A stretch of 64,000 nucleotides of DNA, taken from NCBI GenBank assembly GCA_963667005.1, contig OY762937.1, forward strand, positions 434,001-498,000. The letters are read 5' to 3'. The notes beneath the pieces are model-generated. The model was given only the letters and a program-made list of their open reading frames with translations, was not told where the DNA came from and searched no databases. Below are positions 17,777 through 26,814 of this stretch, piece by piece. Numbering within the stretch: position 1 is the first letter of the stretch; each line of letters begins with the position of its first letter. Made by a program: the position numbers and the translations under genes. The stretch comes from G963662605 sp963667005 (lineage in GTDB: Bacteria; Bacteroidota; Ignavibacteria; Ignavibacteriales; Ignavibacteriaceae).

Positions 17777-19669
17777 ATGGATTATCGCATGCTGCACTCA
17801 ACACAAAAAACATTCGTTCTTCTTTTTATTGTATTATCAGTATTTGTCTCAGCGCAATCGCAGGACTCACTTTATATTGCACAGCATTATAACAAGCACG
17901 AATATCGCATCGCAATGAGAGACGGCGCAAAATTATTTACTGCCGTCTACACTCCGAAAGATACAACGCAATCGTATCCCATATTGCTGGCGCGGACTCC
18001 ATACAGAATTGCACCATACGGCGAGAATAATTTTCCTGCTGTACTCGGTCCGTCTCTGAACTTTACTAAAGAGGGGTATATTGTCGTGTATCAGGACGTG
18101 CGCGGCAGGTTCATGTCTGAAGGCAACTTTGTAGATATGACTCCGTACATTCCAGCGAAAAAGGATAATACCGACGTAGATGAGAGCAGCGACGCGTACG
18201 ATACCATCGACTGGTTAGTAAAAAATGTTTCGCATAATAACGGGAAAGTCGGTGTGTGGGGTATCTCATATCCGGGATTCTATGCCGCTATGGCTGAGAT
18301 TGATGCGCATCCAAACCTTGTTGCAGTTTCACCACAGGCTCCTATTGCTAATTGGTTCATCGCGGATGATATGCACCACAACGGAGCGCTTTCCCTGCTC
18401 ATGAACTTCAACTTCTTCACTGCATTTGGTGTTGCCCGTCCCCAACTAACCACTGAATGGCCGACACCATCAGCCAAACCCGTTCCCGATGCTTATACAT
18501 TTTTCTTGAATATAAAGACACTCGCTGATGTCAATAAAAATTATTATCACGGCGAAATCGCTTTCTGGAACGATGTTATTAAACACCCCAACTATGACGA
18601 ATTTTGGAAAGCACGGAATACTCTTCCGCATTTCAAAAACATAAGACCGGCTACACTCGTTGTCGGTGGATGGTATGATTCAGAAGACCTTTACGGCACG
18701 CTTCATACATTCCAGGCGATTGAACACAGCAAATACCAGACGTTCAATTCAATCATTATGGGGCCTTGGTTTCATCATGGCTGGCCTGCAGGACCCGGAA
18801 ATTCATTCGGCGACATGCAATACGGAACCAATACCGGCGAGTACTACCGCGATAGTGTTGAATTTCCGTTCTTCAATTATTATCTCAAAGGCAAAGGCGA
18901 TTTCAAATTCCCCAAAGCAATGTTGTTTGAGACCGGAAGCAACAAGTGGAAATCATATAACGCGTATCCTCCTGATAATTTAAAAGAAGTGAATTTCTAT
19001 TTCCAACCGGAGAGCAAACTATCAACATCAGCACCGGCAGAAGCAAAATTCGCTTGCGACGAATTCGTTAGCGATCCGAATAAACCCGTGCCATATACAG
19101 CTAAGATTCAGGATGCACGGCGATTTTATTATCAGTTTTATATGAACGAAGATCAACGCTTTGTTGCCGGACGCCCGGATGTTATGTCATATGTATCCGA
19201 GCCGCTCACCGAAGAAGTCACAATACTCGGCGACATTAAGGCCGACCTGTTTGTCTCAACTAGCAGCACCGATGCCGATTGGGTTGTAAAACTGATCGAC
19301 GTTTTTCCCGACAGCGCAAAAAACCCCGTCCCGAATCCCAACGGCTTAAAAATGGGCGGCTACGAAATGCTTTTGCGTGGTGAAATTATGCGGGGTAAAT
19401 ATCGCGACAGTTACGAAGAGCCAAAACCATTTGAACCCAATAAACCGACCGAAGTGAAAGTCACTTTGCAGGATGTCAGTCACACATTCCTGAAGGGACA
19501 CAAGATCATGGTGCAGGTGCAGAGCAGCTGGTTCCCATTCTATGATAGAAATCCCCAGACCTTCTGTGATATCTACAGCGCTAAAGAAAGCGATTTTGTA
19601 AAGGCAACGCATAAGATTTATTTCAGTAAAAATTATCCGTCGCACGTGACATTGAAATTAGTAAAATAA
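17777..19669 (+). CDS. CocE/NonD family hydrolase (X-Pro dipeptidyl-peptidase-like S15)
   Basis: The 630-residue secreted serine hydrolase has an N-terminal signal ('FVLLFIVLSVFVSAQS'), an alpha/beta-hydrolase domain with nucleophile Ser164 in 'GVWGISYPGFYA', the Asp of 'VVGGWYDSED', the His of 'MGPWFHHGW', and a C-terminal jelly-roll domain ('EEVTILGDIKADLFVSTSS'). Family members cleave X-Pro peptides, cocaine esters or cephalosporin side chains; the substrate is not evident. It directly follows the broken reductase, probably in the same transcript. A start at the Met four codons downstream is equally possible. Confidence 0.9.
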   Translation: MDYRMLHSTQKTFVLLFIVLSVFVSAQSQDSLYIAQHYNKHEYRIAMRDGAKLFTAVYTPKDTTQSYPILLARTPYRIAPYGENNFPAVLGPSLNFTKEGYIVVYQDVRGRFMSEGNFVDMTPYIPAKKDNTDVDESSDAYDTIDWLVKNVSHNNGKVGVWGISYPGFYAAMAEIDAHPNLVAVSPQAPIANWFIADDMHHNGALSLLMNFNFFTAFGVARPQLTTEWPTPSAKPVPDAYTFFLNIKTLADVNKNYYHGEIAFWNDVIKHPNYDEFWKARNTLPHFKNIRPATLVVGGWYDSEDLYGTLHTFQAIEHSKYQTFNSIIMGPWFHHGWPAGPGNSFGDMQYGTNTGEYYRDSVEFPFFNYYLKGKGDFKFPKAMLFETGSNKWKSYNAYPPDNLKEVNFYFQPESKLSTSAPAEAKFACDEFVSDPNKPVPYTAKIQDARRFYYQFYMNEDQRFVAGRPDVMSYVSEPLTEEVTILGDIKADLFVSTSSTDADWVVKLIDVFPDSAKNPVPNPNGLKMGGYEMLLRGEIMRGKYRDSYEEPKPFEPNKPTEVKVTLQDVSHTFLKGHKIMVQVQSSWFPFYDRNPQTFCDIYSAKESDFVKATHKIYFSKNYPSHVTLKLVK

Positions 19670-19680
19670 CATTCCTCATC

Positions 19681-19714
19681 TTCCTAACCCATGGCTTAAG
19701 CCATGGGTTAGGAA
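19681..19714. repeat. perfect 34-bp palindrome
   Basis: TTCCTAACCCATGGC and its exact complement flank a TTAA centre. It sits in the 103-base gap between the hydrolase and the LptF-like gene. It may work as a terminator, though no clear T-run follows, or be another dispersed palindrome. Confidence 0.8.
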
Positions 19715-19772
19715 GAATAAAGCAACGAAATCCCCCTTCTATCTTCTCACCTCAATTTCTTATATTACGAAT

Positions 19773-21149
19773 ATGCTTTTACCGTTTTACATAATTCGTA
19801 ATCACGTTATTCCATTCCTTTTCTCGGCGATCACGCTGATGGGAATCTTTTTATTACAATTTCTCATGAAGGCGGCCGACCGTCTTGTGGGAAAAGGTCT
19901 GGATACCTGGGTACTGGTGCAGCTTATTTCGTATAATCTTGCATGGATGGTCGTACTTGTCATTCCGATGGCTGTATTGATTGCCACACTCATGGCTTTC
20001 GGAACCATGTCGCAGAATAACGAAGTTACCATCATGAAATCAACCGGGGTCAGTTTATACAAAATGATGGCCGGACCATTGATGGCGAGCGTGGTAATTG
20101 CATATCTGTTGCTGCTCTTCAATAACGACATACTGCCCGATGCCAATCATGAAGCGAAGCTGCTCATGTTCGACATTTCACAAAAAAAGCCGACCTTGTC
20201 ATTACAGCCGGGAGTGTTTTCGCAAGAAGTGAACAACTATTCCATTCTGGTCAGAAACATGGATCAGAAATCCGGCGACCTCTATGGCGTTACTATTTAT
20301 GATTACAGCAATCCCTCAAAGATTAACATTGTAACTGCAAAGCAAGGAAGAATTTATTTCTCCCCCGACCTGACGAAGCTCATCATGGATTTAAAGAACG
20401 GCGAAATTCATGAATCGGAAGCCGGCGGCACGACCATGTATCGCAAAATCCTGTTCACCCGGCACCGGATTGCAATGAATGCCGATCAATTCAGCTTCCA
20501 AAAGTCAAGTGATAATTCCCGCGGCGACCGCGAATTGAGTGCATCTGCGATGATTGCACGCGTGGACAGCTTAAAAAAATTACGCTCTGAATATTTTGCT
20601 CCTTACGCGAATGATGTAAAACGTGTATTCCTTGGCGATGCTGCACTTCCTCCGGGCGGCGGCAGATTTAATATCCCGGGTCTGGTAAGACCCAAATATA
20701 CAGCAGTTGTAAACCGCGTTCAGACCGTAAGGAATGAACTTTCGAGTTCCCGTTCGCGTGTTGATTTCACCGATAAAGAAATTCACAAGTACATGGTTGA
20801 AATCCATAAAAAGTACTCAATCCCGTTTGCTTGTATAATATTTATATTACTTGGTGCTCCGCTCGGAATCATGATGCGTAAGGGTGGTTTCGGTATGGCA
20901 GGCAGCATCAGTTTGTTTTTCTTTCTTATATATTGGGCATTTCTAATCGGCGGCGAAAAACTTGCCGACCGCGGATACATTACTCCGTTCTGGGGTATGT
21001 GGGCAGCCAATATAATTATGGGTTCTCTGGGACTGCTCCTCACCTATCGCTCGGCAAAGGAAACGGTCACACTCGACTTCTCATTCATCAAACGATTTGT
21101 ACCGAAACACTGGCGGGCACAGGAAGAAGAGAACAATGAAACTCGTTGA
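19773..21149 (+). CDS. lptF: LptF/LptG family permease (LPS export), first of pair
   Basis: This is a YjgP/YjgQ permease. It has N-terminal membrane helices ('VIPFLFSAITLMGIFLLQFL' and on), the 'NNEVTIMKSTGVSLYKM' cytoplasmic coupling loop, a large periplasmic beta-jellyroll and three C-terminal helices beginning at 'IPFACIIFILLGAPLGIMMR'. With LptB2 such proteins extract lipopolysaccharide from the inner membrane and pass it to LptC. The 458 residues exceed the roughly 360 of Escherichia coli LptF because of a hydrophilic stretch before the last helices, which contains heptad-like 'VDSLKKLRSEY'. Its stop overlaps the next permease start by 14 bases. Assignment as F rather than G is by gene order only. 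Confidence 0.9.
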   Translation: MLLPFYIIRNHVIPFLFSAITLMGIFLLQFLMKAADRLVGKGLDTWVLVQLISYNLAWMVVLVIPMAVLIATLMAFGTMSQNNEVTIMKSTGVSLYKMMAGPLMASVVIAYLLLLFNNDILPDANHEAKLLMFDISQKKPTLSLQPGVFSQEVNNYSILVRNMDQKSGDLYGVTIYDYSNPSKINIVTAKQGRIYFSPDLTKLIMDLKNGEIHESEAGGTTMYRKILFTRHRIAMNADQFSFQKSSDNSRGDRELSASAMIARVDSLKKLRSEYFAPYANDVKRVFLGDAALPPGGGRFNIPGLVRPKYTAVVNRVQTVRNELSSSRSRVDFTDKEIHKYMVEIHKKYSIPFACIIFILLGAPLGIMMRKGGFGMAGSISLFFFLIYWAFLIGGEKLADRGYITPFWGMWAANIIMGSLGLLLTYRSAKETVTLDFSFIKRFVPKHWRAQEEENNETR

Positions 21150-22218
21150 CCGCTACGTCATAAAACAATTTTTGCAGACAACTCTCTTTGCCCTTCTGGC
21201 ATTTATCATGATATTCATCGTGGTTGACCTGATGGAAAACCTTGATGATTTTATTGATCAGACCGTACCCAACATTGTTATTCTAAAATACTATCTTGTA
21301 TTCGCACCGGAGATCATCAGGCTTATGCTTCCTGTTTCTGTATTGTTTGCAAGTCTGTTTACCACGGCAAAGATGTCAAACGTTAACGAGCTTACGGCAA
21401 TTAAAGCAGGCGGAGTGAGTCTATACCGCTTTATGGCTCCCGTTTTGGTCGTTACTCTTCTTATATCTTTCGGAGCAATTTATTTCGGTGGGTATCTTGT
21501 ACCATTAGCCAACAAGAACAAGGCAAGCATAGAGACTAATTTTCTGAAACGTGGCGGATCGAGTTCAGGAAGTAATATTTTCTTTCAGGACACAAAATCC
21601 AGAATAGTTGCGATAAATTTCTACAATGAAGACCGCGATGAGGCAGTACGCGTCAGTGTTCAGGATTTCGATTCGAAAGATGCAACTAAATTACTCGTGC
21701 GCTATGATGCCCCTAAAATGACATACGACACCATCCAGCACAAATGGAGCATGATCAACGTTACAAAACGCGAGTTCCTCGGTTATTCGGAGCGCATCAC
21801 AAGATTTTCAAAACTTGACATGCCGGAGTGCAAGTTTGCGCCAAAGGACTTGCTCGTCAAGCAACAAAAACCGGAGCAGATGAATCTTGCCGAGTTACGC
21901 GACGCAATTAAAAATCAATCGAGTGCCGGGAATGATCCGACGCCTTTGAAGATTGAATATCATTCACGGTATGCTTTTGCTATGACGGGGATTATCGTTG
22001 TATTGTTCGGCCTCCCCTTCTCCACAAATAAAAGACGCGGCGGCATGGCTATTCAAGTCGGTATTAATATTCTTATCACCTTTATTTACCTCGTCCTTTT
22101 CAAAATCACACAGGCATTCGGCAAAAACGGAGCACTTGACCCATTGCTCACCGCGTGGCTGGTGAATATTCTATTTATTATTGCCGCCGGAATAAATATT
22201 TTCCGGGTTAAGCAATAA
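21136..22218 (+). CDS. lptG: LptF/LptG family permease (LPS export), second of pair
   Basis: The start is the ATG of 'MKLVDRYVIKQF', whose first 14 bases overlap the end of the upstream permease; a longer frame upstream lies inside that gene. The 360 residues are the usual LptG length. Signature elements are 'LPVSVLFASLFTTAKMSNVN', 'ELTAIKAGGVSLYRFM' and 'FGLPFSTNKRRGGMA' before the last helices. It is expected to pair with the preceding product as the LptFG heterodimer. No lptB, lptA or lptC is in view. Confidence 0.9.
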   Translation: MKLVDRYVIKQFLQTTLFALLAFIMIFIVVDLMENLDDFIDQTVPNIVILKYYLVFAPEIIRLMLPVSVLFASLFTTAKMSNVNELTAIKAGGVSLYRFMAPVLVVTLLISFGAIYFGGYLVPLANKNKASIETNFLKRGGSSSGSNIFFQDTKSRIVAINFYNEDRDEAVRVSVQDFDSKDATKLLVRYDAPKMTYDTIQHKWSMINVTKREFLGYSERITRFSKLDMPECKFAPKDLLVKQQKPEQMNLAELRDAIKNQSSAGNDPTPLKIEYHSRYAFAMTGIIVVLFGLPFSTNKRRGGMAIQVGINILITFIYLVLFKITQAFGKNGALDPLLTAWLVNILFIIAAGINIFRVKQ

Positions 22219-22229
22219 GCTAATCCCTC

Positions 22230-22898
22230 TTAGAAATAGACAGATAATCCAAAGCGAACATTGTCGCTTCTCAATGAATATGAATATATGCGAACTGTTT
22301 GCTCTGTAGATGTACTTGTATTAATGGAATTTTTTGTATAGTTATATAAGTAAGCCAAGCCATATTCAGCGCATAAGCTCATCTTTTTCGAGAAGAACCA
22401 CTCGACACCAGCCGAGCCCAAAAATCCGACTGAGAAATTCTTGGACGTCTGTTTATAGTAAATATAGCTGCTCGAAGTTGAACTGTTGGCTGAGTTCTGA
22501 TGTGTAAACCCGAAGCCCAGTTTTGGACCAACACCATAGTAAAATTGAATATTATCCTCCAACGGTGCTTCCCATAAATATTGGGCAACGACGCCTATAG
22601 ACTGGGTGTTGTTTTCATTTAAATTGCTGGATGAATATCCGGAGGAAAACTCGTGATTCCCGTTTGATTGATTACCCATCGTAGTTGTGAAATCTACTCC
22701 AATCCTTATCGCAGAAGTTCCACTACAATTATATTTGCCTGAAATCACTGATCCCAGAAAATTACCGAGTGTGAAATTTTGTGAAATTTGAAATTGCAGA
22801 GCATATTTGCCTGATAAGGAAGTAGAATCCTGCGCATTAACAGATACCGTTACACTAAACAAGAGGATGACCACAAAGAAAGATATATTTTTAAACAT
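22230..22898 (-). CDS. small outer-membrane beta-barrel protein, paralogue 1
   Basis: The 222-residue protein has a signal peptide ending at 'VSVNAQ', alternating strand pattern, and last strand 'DNVRFGLSVYF' with terminal Phe, which is typical of barrels inserted by BamA. The start is set by GGGAG eight bases before 'MFKNISF'. It is closely similar to the next gene along its full length (shared 'GKYALQFQxSQNFTLxNFLG', 'AGVEWFF', 'MSLCAEYGL', 'NDVRFGLSVYF'-like end), so the pair arose by tandem duplication. It could be a porin-like or immunoreactive OmpA-barrel-like protein; the function is unknown. Confidence 0.78.
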   Translation of the reverse strand: MFKNISFFVVILLFSVTVSVNAQDSTSLSGKYALQFQISQNFTLGNFLGSVISGKYNCSGTSAIRIGVDFTTTMGNQSNGNHEFSSGYSSSNLNENNTQSIGVVAQYLWEAPLEDNIQFYYGVGPKLGFGFTHQNSANSSTSSSYIYYKQTSKNFSVGFLGSAGVEWFFSKKMSLCAEYGLAYLYNYTKNSINTSTSTEQTVRIYSYSLRSDNVRFGLSVYF

Positions 22899-22966
22899 TT
22901 TGACATCTCCCAACATTATTAATATTAGTTAAATAACTTTTTATTCAGATTATAGAGCGTGTCATT

Positions 22967-23620
22967 TTAAAAATACACCGACAATCCAAAGCGAACATCA
23001 TTTCCGTTAAATGAGTAATTATACGTTTTTTGTTCGGTACTGACAGACTTATTATAATTTCTGTTGATCTTTGAATAAGAATAAACATAAGTCAATCCAT
23101 ATTCAGCACACAGACTCATCCTGTTCATAAAAAACCACTCAACTCCCGCCGAGCACAAAACACCCACTGAATAACCCTTTGTGGATGCTTTTTCAGAAGT
23201 TTGTGAATGGTTTGAAGGATTTGTGACATTATCATACTTTGAATAATTTAAGCCTAATTTTGGTCCTGCACCAAAATAAAAACGAACATTCTCCGATATA
23301 ACCGGAGTAATCATATACTGAGTAGTTAAATCTATTGATTGAGCGTTTGATTCCAAAACGCCGCTTTGCGACTCCTGCCCGGAAGTCTGATTATTCATTG
23401 AGGCTGACAATCCTAACCCGACGCGAACGGCGGATTCATTGGTAAAATGATACTTGCCGGAAATCACCGAGCCCAAAAAGTTACTGAGTGTAAAGTTTTG
23501 TGAAACTTGAAATTGCAGGGCGTATTTACCAGCCAAAGATGTGGTATCCTGTGCTTGTGAGGATGTGAATGCTGAAAATAAAATTAGAATAGCAATAAGA
23601 GAAATGCTTTTACGAAACAT
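22967..23620 (-). CDS. small outer-membrane beta-barrel protein, paralogue 2
   Basis: The 217-residue paralogue is encoded upstream of its partner. The start 'MFRKSISL' follows a strong GGAGG at a 4-base spacing. A signal peptide ends at 'SSQAQ'. The mature part has 'GKYALQFQVSQNFTLSNFLG', a central 'RFYFGAGPKLGLNYS', 'AGVEWFFMNRMSLCAEYGL' and the same barrel-closing strand as the other copy. The 68 bases between the two genes include no obvious terminator, so co-transcription is likely. The surface loops (after 'SMNNQTSG' and near 'NVTNPSNHSQ') differ most between copies. Confidence 0.78.
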   Translation of the reverse strand: MFRKSISLIAILILFSAFTSSQAQDTTSLAGKYALQFQVSQNFTLSNFLGSVISGKYHFTNESAVRVGLGLSASMNNQTSGQESQSGVLESNAQSIDLTTQYMITPVISENVRFYFGAGPKLGLNYSKYDNVTNPSNHSQTSEKASTKGYSVGVLCSAGVEWFFMNRMSLCAEYGLTYVYSYSKINRNYNKSVSTEQKTYNYSFNGNDVRFGLSVYF

Positions 23621-23756
23621 ATTACCTCCATGATGTAAATAACTAACAACAACTTCCCGCAATGTATATGACTAACAACAGGAAGCTAGATTTTTTAATC
23701 TCTTAATAAGAGACTTGTGTAACTTACTAAAGGTTTTTCTACCTGCAAATACAAAA

Positions 23757-23788
23757 AAAACCTCTCAGGATTACTCCGGAGAGGTTTT
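23757..23788 (-). terminator. terminator of the RRM protein gene
   Basis: The stem AAAACCTCTC/GAGAGGTTTT surrounds a 12-base loop, and on the minus strand the second arm runs into a T-tract. It lies about 40 bases beyond the stop of the RRM gene. Confidence 0.8.
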
Positions 23789-23829
23789 AATTTCGTTGTC
23801 CGGGTTATTGTAATTCCCGGACTCTCAAT

Positions 23830-24111
23830 TTACCAGCGTTTACCGAAACCTGAACCGCTGTTTCTATCGGTTTTAGGACGAGCTTCGTTTACTGCAATTA
23901 CTTTGCCTTTGATCTCTTTCGAGTTCAATTCTTTCATTGCCTTCTGTCCGTCAGCAGCTGCTGCGAACTCTACAAATCCAAAGCCCTTGGAATCCTGTGT
24001 AAAACGGTCTTTAATAACCGCTGCACTGGTGACAGTTCCATATGATGAGAATATCTGATTGAGATCCTGCTCGGTTACTGTTTTTGATAAATTACCTACA
24101 TAAAGTTTCAT
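23830..24111 (-). CDS. RRM-type RNA-binding protein
   Basis: The protein is 93 residues long, a single RNA-recognition motif with a short tail. RNP2 is 'KLYVGNL' at residues 2-8 and RNP1 is 'KGFGFVEF' at about 43-50; the tail is basic and Gly-rich ('GSGFGKRW'). Bacterial RRM proteins of this size, best known in cyanobacteria, bind single-stranded RNA and are often cold-induced. The gene stands alone with its own terminator and a long leader of uncertain content. Confidence 0.93.
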   Translation of the reverse strand: MKLYVGNLSKTVTEQDLNQIFSSYGTVTSAAVIKDRFTQDSKGFGFVEFAAAADGQKAMKELNSKEIKGKVIAVNEARPKTDRNSGSGFGKRW

Positions 24112-24502
24112 AACTTTAAACTTTCTTAAATTATTACATCTATTTTTATTATTTCAGACTACTGCTATAGATGATACAGTAAACCGGTAAAAAACAATCG
24201 GGGAAACTGGTTGGTGAGACGCTTCGAATTGATTTTAAATTACTTGGTAAATATACGCATAAATGGGCAGGCATCCTAATCCATGTCATAACCGCATTAT
24301 GTTACGGATTTGCGCTAAACCTGTCTATTAAATGAAGCTACTAATTTATTTACTTGTATATGTTTGCTAAAATTCCGAACTTGCATGATTTAGTTGGGTG
24401 AATTTAACATAAATTTAACATTGAATTTCCAGACCTCATAGGTTTTGGAAAGAATTTACCCCTATAAATTGGCTTTTGGCTCAATTTGAAAGAGTTAGCA
24501 GT
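24112..24502. other. divergent intergenic region, no gene seen
   Basis: About 390 bases lie between the RRM gene and the transporter, which are divergently transcribed, so both promoters must lie here. A direct repeat-like 'TTTAACATAAATTTAACAT' occurs near 24406-24424. No coding frame, tRNA or riboswitch could be recognised. Confidence 0.5.
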
Positions 24503-25795
24503 ATGGAATGGATGTTTCTTATTGTCTGGTTAAGTATCATTAACGGCGCTCTCGGAGGCCAGTACATCCTTAATTGGATGGGCAACCAGCAGCGCTTCGT
24601 TGGTGACAAACCGGTCGGCGTTACCCCGGGTGTAATGACCTGGTGGCGCGAAATTTCAAAACTGGCATGGGCATTTGTTGCCGTAGTAATTGAAAAATTG
24701 CGCGGTAAAGAATGGAAATATTTCTGGCCCGGTATGCTTTCACTTACCACTATTATCATTGCGGCCTTTACCGGAGTAATTGAAAATATCGGTTTCTTTT
24801 ATCTCCCGAAATATTATTCACCGCACTTATATGCTCCATACGTAAACGTATACTTAGCATTCCTGCCTTTTTTGGGCAAGGTACTCTTCAAAGCAACAAT
24901 CCGCAAAGAGCACTGGTACGGTGTTATCCTTGTCGTGCTCGGTCTTGCATTGCCGCACGTTGCGCCGCATTTGATATTATTCGGCGCACAGATTCTTGGC
25001 GGCATGGGTATTGTCTGGGCGCAAAATTTTGCAGCTACACAAGGTTTCAAACCGGATCCAAAAGCTGTTCTTGACTTTACTGCAATTCTTTGGATTATCA
25101 TCATTAATATTTGTCTTTGCTCACAGCAGATATTGAACAATAAAACTGTTCAGACGGTATTGCCTGGTGTCGGTGCAAATGCATTAGTGTTCTGGCGTGA
25201 GATCTGGAAGATGGTCTTCATTTGTTCTGCTCTTTTTATCTTCCCGCTCATCGGCAGCGCGATGAAAGTTAATCTTCCTCAAAAAGTTGATGCCGTCACT
25301 TTTGAAACCAAAGTTTTACCGAAGCTTGCTAATATTGAAAAACGCGATAGTACCGCTGTAGGAAAAATTCAAACGCTGAAATTATATTACGAAAAGTCCG
25401 GCAATGACTATGTCATGAAATCTAATCTGCCTAAAGAGGCTCAGGGACAAATTGAAGCTGCTTTTAAAGCTGCAGAGTTCCACCGCTTCTTTGCATTGTT
25501 TGATGGAACCATCATTCCGAAAAACTGGTGGCCGATATTATTTGTCGTACTGGCTGGATTAACCGGATACATTTACAGTTTCGGCTTCTTCAAACTCTCA
25601 AAGTTCGCGGCACATTTTTGGGTGCCGTACACCAATGCATATCTTGCGCTGATTCCTTTCGTGATGTTGCTATTCGGAGAAAAAGTTACCGGATACCAAA
25701 TAGCCGGAGCAGTGGTCGTAACAATTGGACTTATGATCGGTGTTTCAGATTACAGCCGGAACAAGGTTGAAGAAATAGAAAAGAAACACAAATAA
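24503..25795 (+). CDS. multi-pass membrane protein, DMT/EamA-like two-repeat transporter with soluble insertion
   Basis: The 430-residue protein has about ten hydrophobic segments and an internal repeat. 'WWREISK' (about residue 46) matches 'FWREIWK' (229), and 'APYVNVYLAFLPF' (111) matches 'VPYTNAYLALIPF' (374). Each of the latter is followed by a helix with 'GVILVVLGLALP' or 'GAVVVTIGLMIG', as at the ends of EamA halves. Unlike normal DMT proteins (about 300 residues), the second half is split by a hydrophilic segment at about residues 252-338. The ATG of 'MEWMFLIVW' is preferred over an upstream TTG. The substrate is unknown; a sugar or nucleotide-sugar transporter is possible. It is followed by a strong terminator. 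Confidence 0.65.
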   Translation: MEWMFLIVWLSIINGALGGQYILNWMGNQQRFVGDKPVGVTPGVMTWWREISKLAWAFVAVVIEKLRGKEWKYFWPGMLSLTTIIIAAFTGVIENIGFFYLPKYYSPHLYAPYVNVYLAFLPFLGKVLFKATIRKEHWYGVILVVLGLALPHVAPHLILFGAQILGGMGIVWAQNFAATQGFKPDPKAVLDFTAILWIIIINICLCSQQILNNKTVQTVLPGVGANALVFWREIWKMVFICSALFIFPLIGSAMKVNLPQKVDAVTFETKVLPKLANIEKRDSTAVGKIQTLKLYYEKSGNDYVMKSNLPKEAQGQIEAAFKAAEFHRFFALFDGTIIPKNWWPILFVVLAGLTGYIYSFGFFKLSKFAAHFWVPYTNAYLALIPFVMLLFGEKVTGYQIAGAVVVTIGLMIGVSDYSRNKVEEIEKKHK

Positions 25796-25818
25796 GATTT
25801 CTTCATAAATAAGAATTG

Positions 25819-25856
25819 AAAACCTCAGATGCATAAAAAGTATCTGAGGTTTTTTT
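25819..25856 (+). terminator. terminator after the transporter gene
   Basis: A 12-bp stem, AAAACCTCAGAT/ATCTGAGGTTTT, surrounds an 11-base loop and is followed by further T residues, 24 bases past the stop. Confidence 0.88.
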
Positions 25857-25902
25857 ATGGACAAAAGTTTGTCACGTAAAATTAAAAACTAAAAATTTAT
25901 AA

Positions 25903-26814
25903 TTAATATAGTCTGCTTCGTTTTTGCAGATAGGAGAAAAGGGATTTATCGAAGTGTTCTGATGTGTCAATAAGGTTGTAATCAATGCCGTTCTGCAAAC
26001 ATTCTTTTTTCATGGTCGCAAGATATTCTCTCATTGATTCCTGATATGCTTTTTGAATTTGATGCGGCTGGGTCAGCATCTCCTCATTCGCTTCCATGTC
26101 GACAAATATTGCATCTGTTCCGAATGCAAAACTTCGTTCAACCGGGTCGAGGATTTGAAATACGATAACTTCATTTTTCTTAAAGCGGAAATGTTTTAAG
26201 CCTTTCATGATTTCAACAGGGTCATCAAAAAAATCCGAAAGCACTATGACCAATCCCTTATGATTGATTTTTTCAGCACTTTCAGCAAGGCATTTTGCCG
26301 TTCTTGTTGACTCGCTGACTGAGGCACCGGATAGCACCTTCAGTATTTCGTTAACATAACCTGAAGATGCTTTCGGAGGAAGATATTTTTTAATTGCATC
26401 GGCGTAAAGTGTTAACCCGGCGGCATCCTTTTGGTGGATACACAGGTAAGCAAATGATGCGGCAAGCATTGCCGCGTAATCAAATTTAGAAATCCGGCCT
26501 TCATGGGAAAACGCCATTGACCTGCTGCAGTCCAAAAGGATTGAGCAGCGGAGATTGGTTTCTTCTTCGTATTGTTTAACGTAAAATTTATCGGTCTTAC
26601 CGTATGCACGCCAGTCTATATCCTTCGGTGAGTCGCCCGGCATATATGCCCGGTGCTGACTAAACTCAATACTAAATCCGTGATACGGACTGCGATGAAG
26701 GCCTAATAGAAAACCTTCGACGATATATCGCGTTTTCAATTCCAGCGATGAGAGTCTTGATACAACAGCAGGATCAAGATATTTTTTAGAATCACTGTTT
26801 CCGGCAGAGGCCAC
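25903..26814 (-). CDS. DUF58 (MoxR-associated, vWA-like) protein
   Basis: The 303-residue protein has the DUF58 signature 'MPGDSPKDIDWRAYGKTDKF' followed by a von Willebrand A-like fold with a MIDAS-type 'LLDCSRSM'. DUF58 proteins usually sit beside a MoxR AAA+ ATPase and vWA or BatD proteins, and are thought to help assemble or mature protein complexes. Here the neighbour is a TPR lipoprotein and no moxR is in view. The GTG start overlaps the preceding stop as TAGTG, implying coupling to the TPR gene. Confidence 0.88.
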   Translation of the reverse strand: MASAGNSDSKKYLDPAVVSRLSSLELKTRYIVEGFLLGLHRSPYHGFSIEFSQHRAYMPGDSPKDIDWRAYGKTDKFYVKQYEEETNLRCSILLDCSRSMAFSHEGRISKFDYAAMLAASFAYLCIHQKDAAGLTLYADAIKKYLPPKASSGYVNEILKVLSGASVSESTRTAKCLAESAEKINHKGLVIVLSDFFDDPVEIMKGLKHFRFKKNEVIVFQILDPVERSFAFGTDAIFVDMEANEEMLTQPHQIQKAYQESMREYLATMKKECLQNGIDYNLIDTSEHFDKSLFSYLQKRSRLY

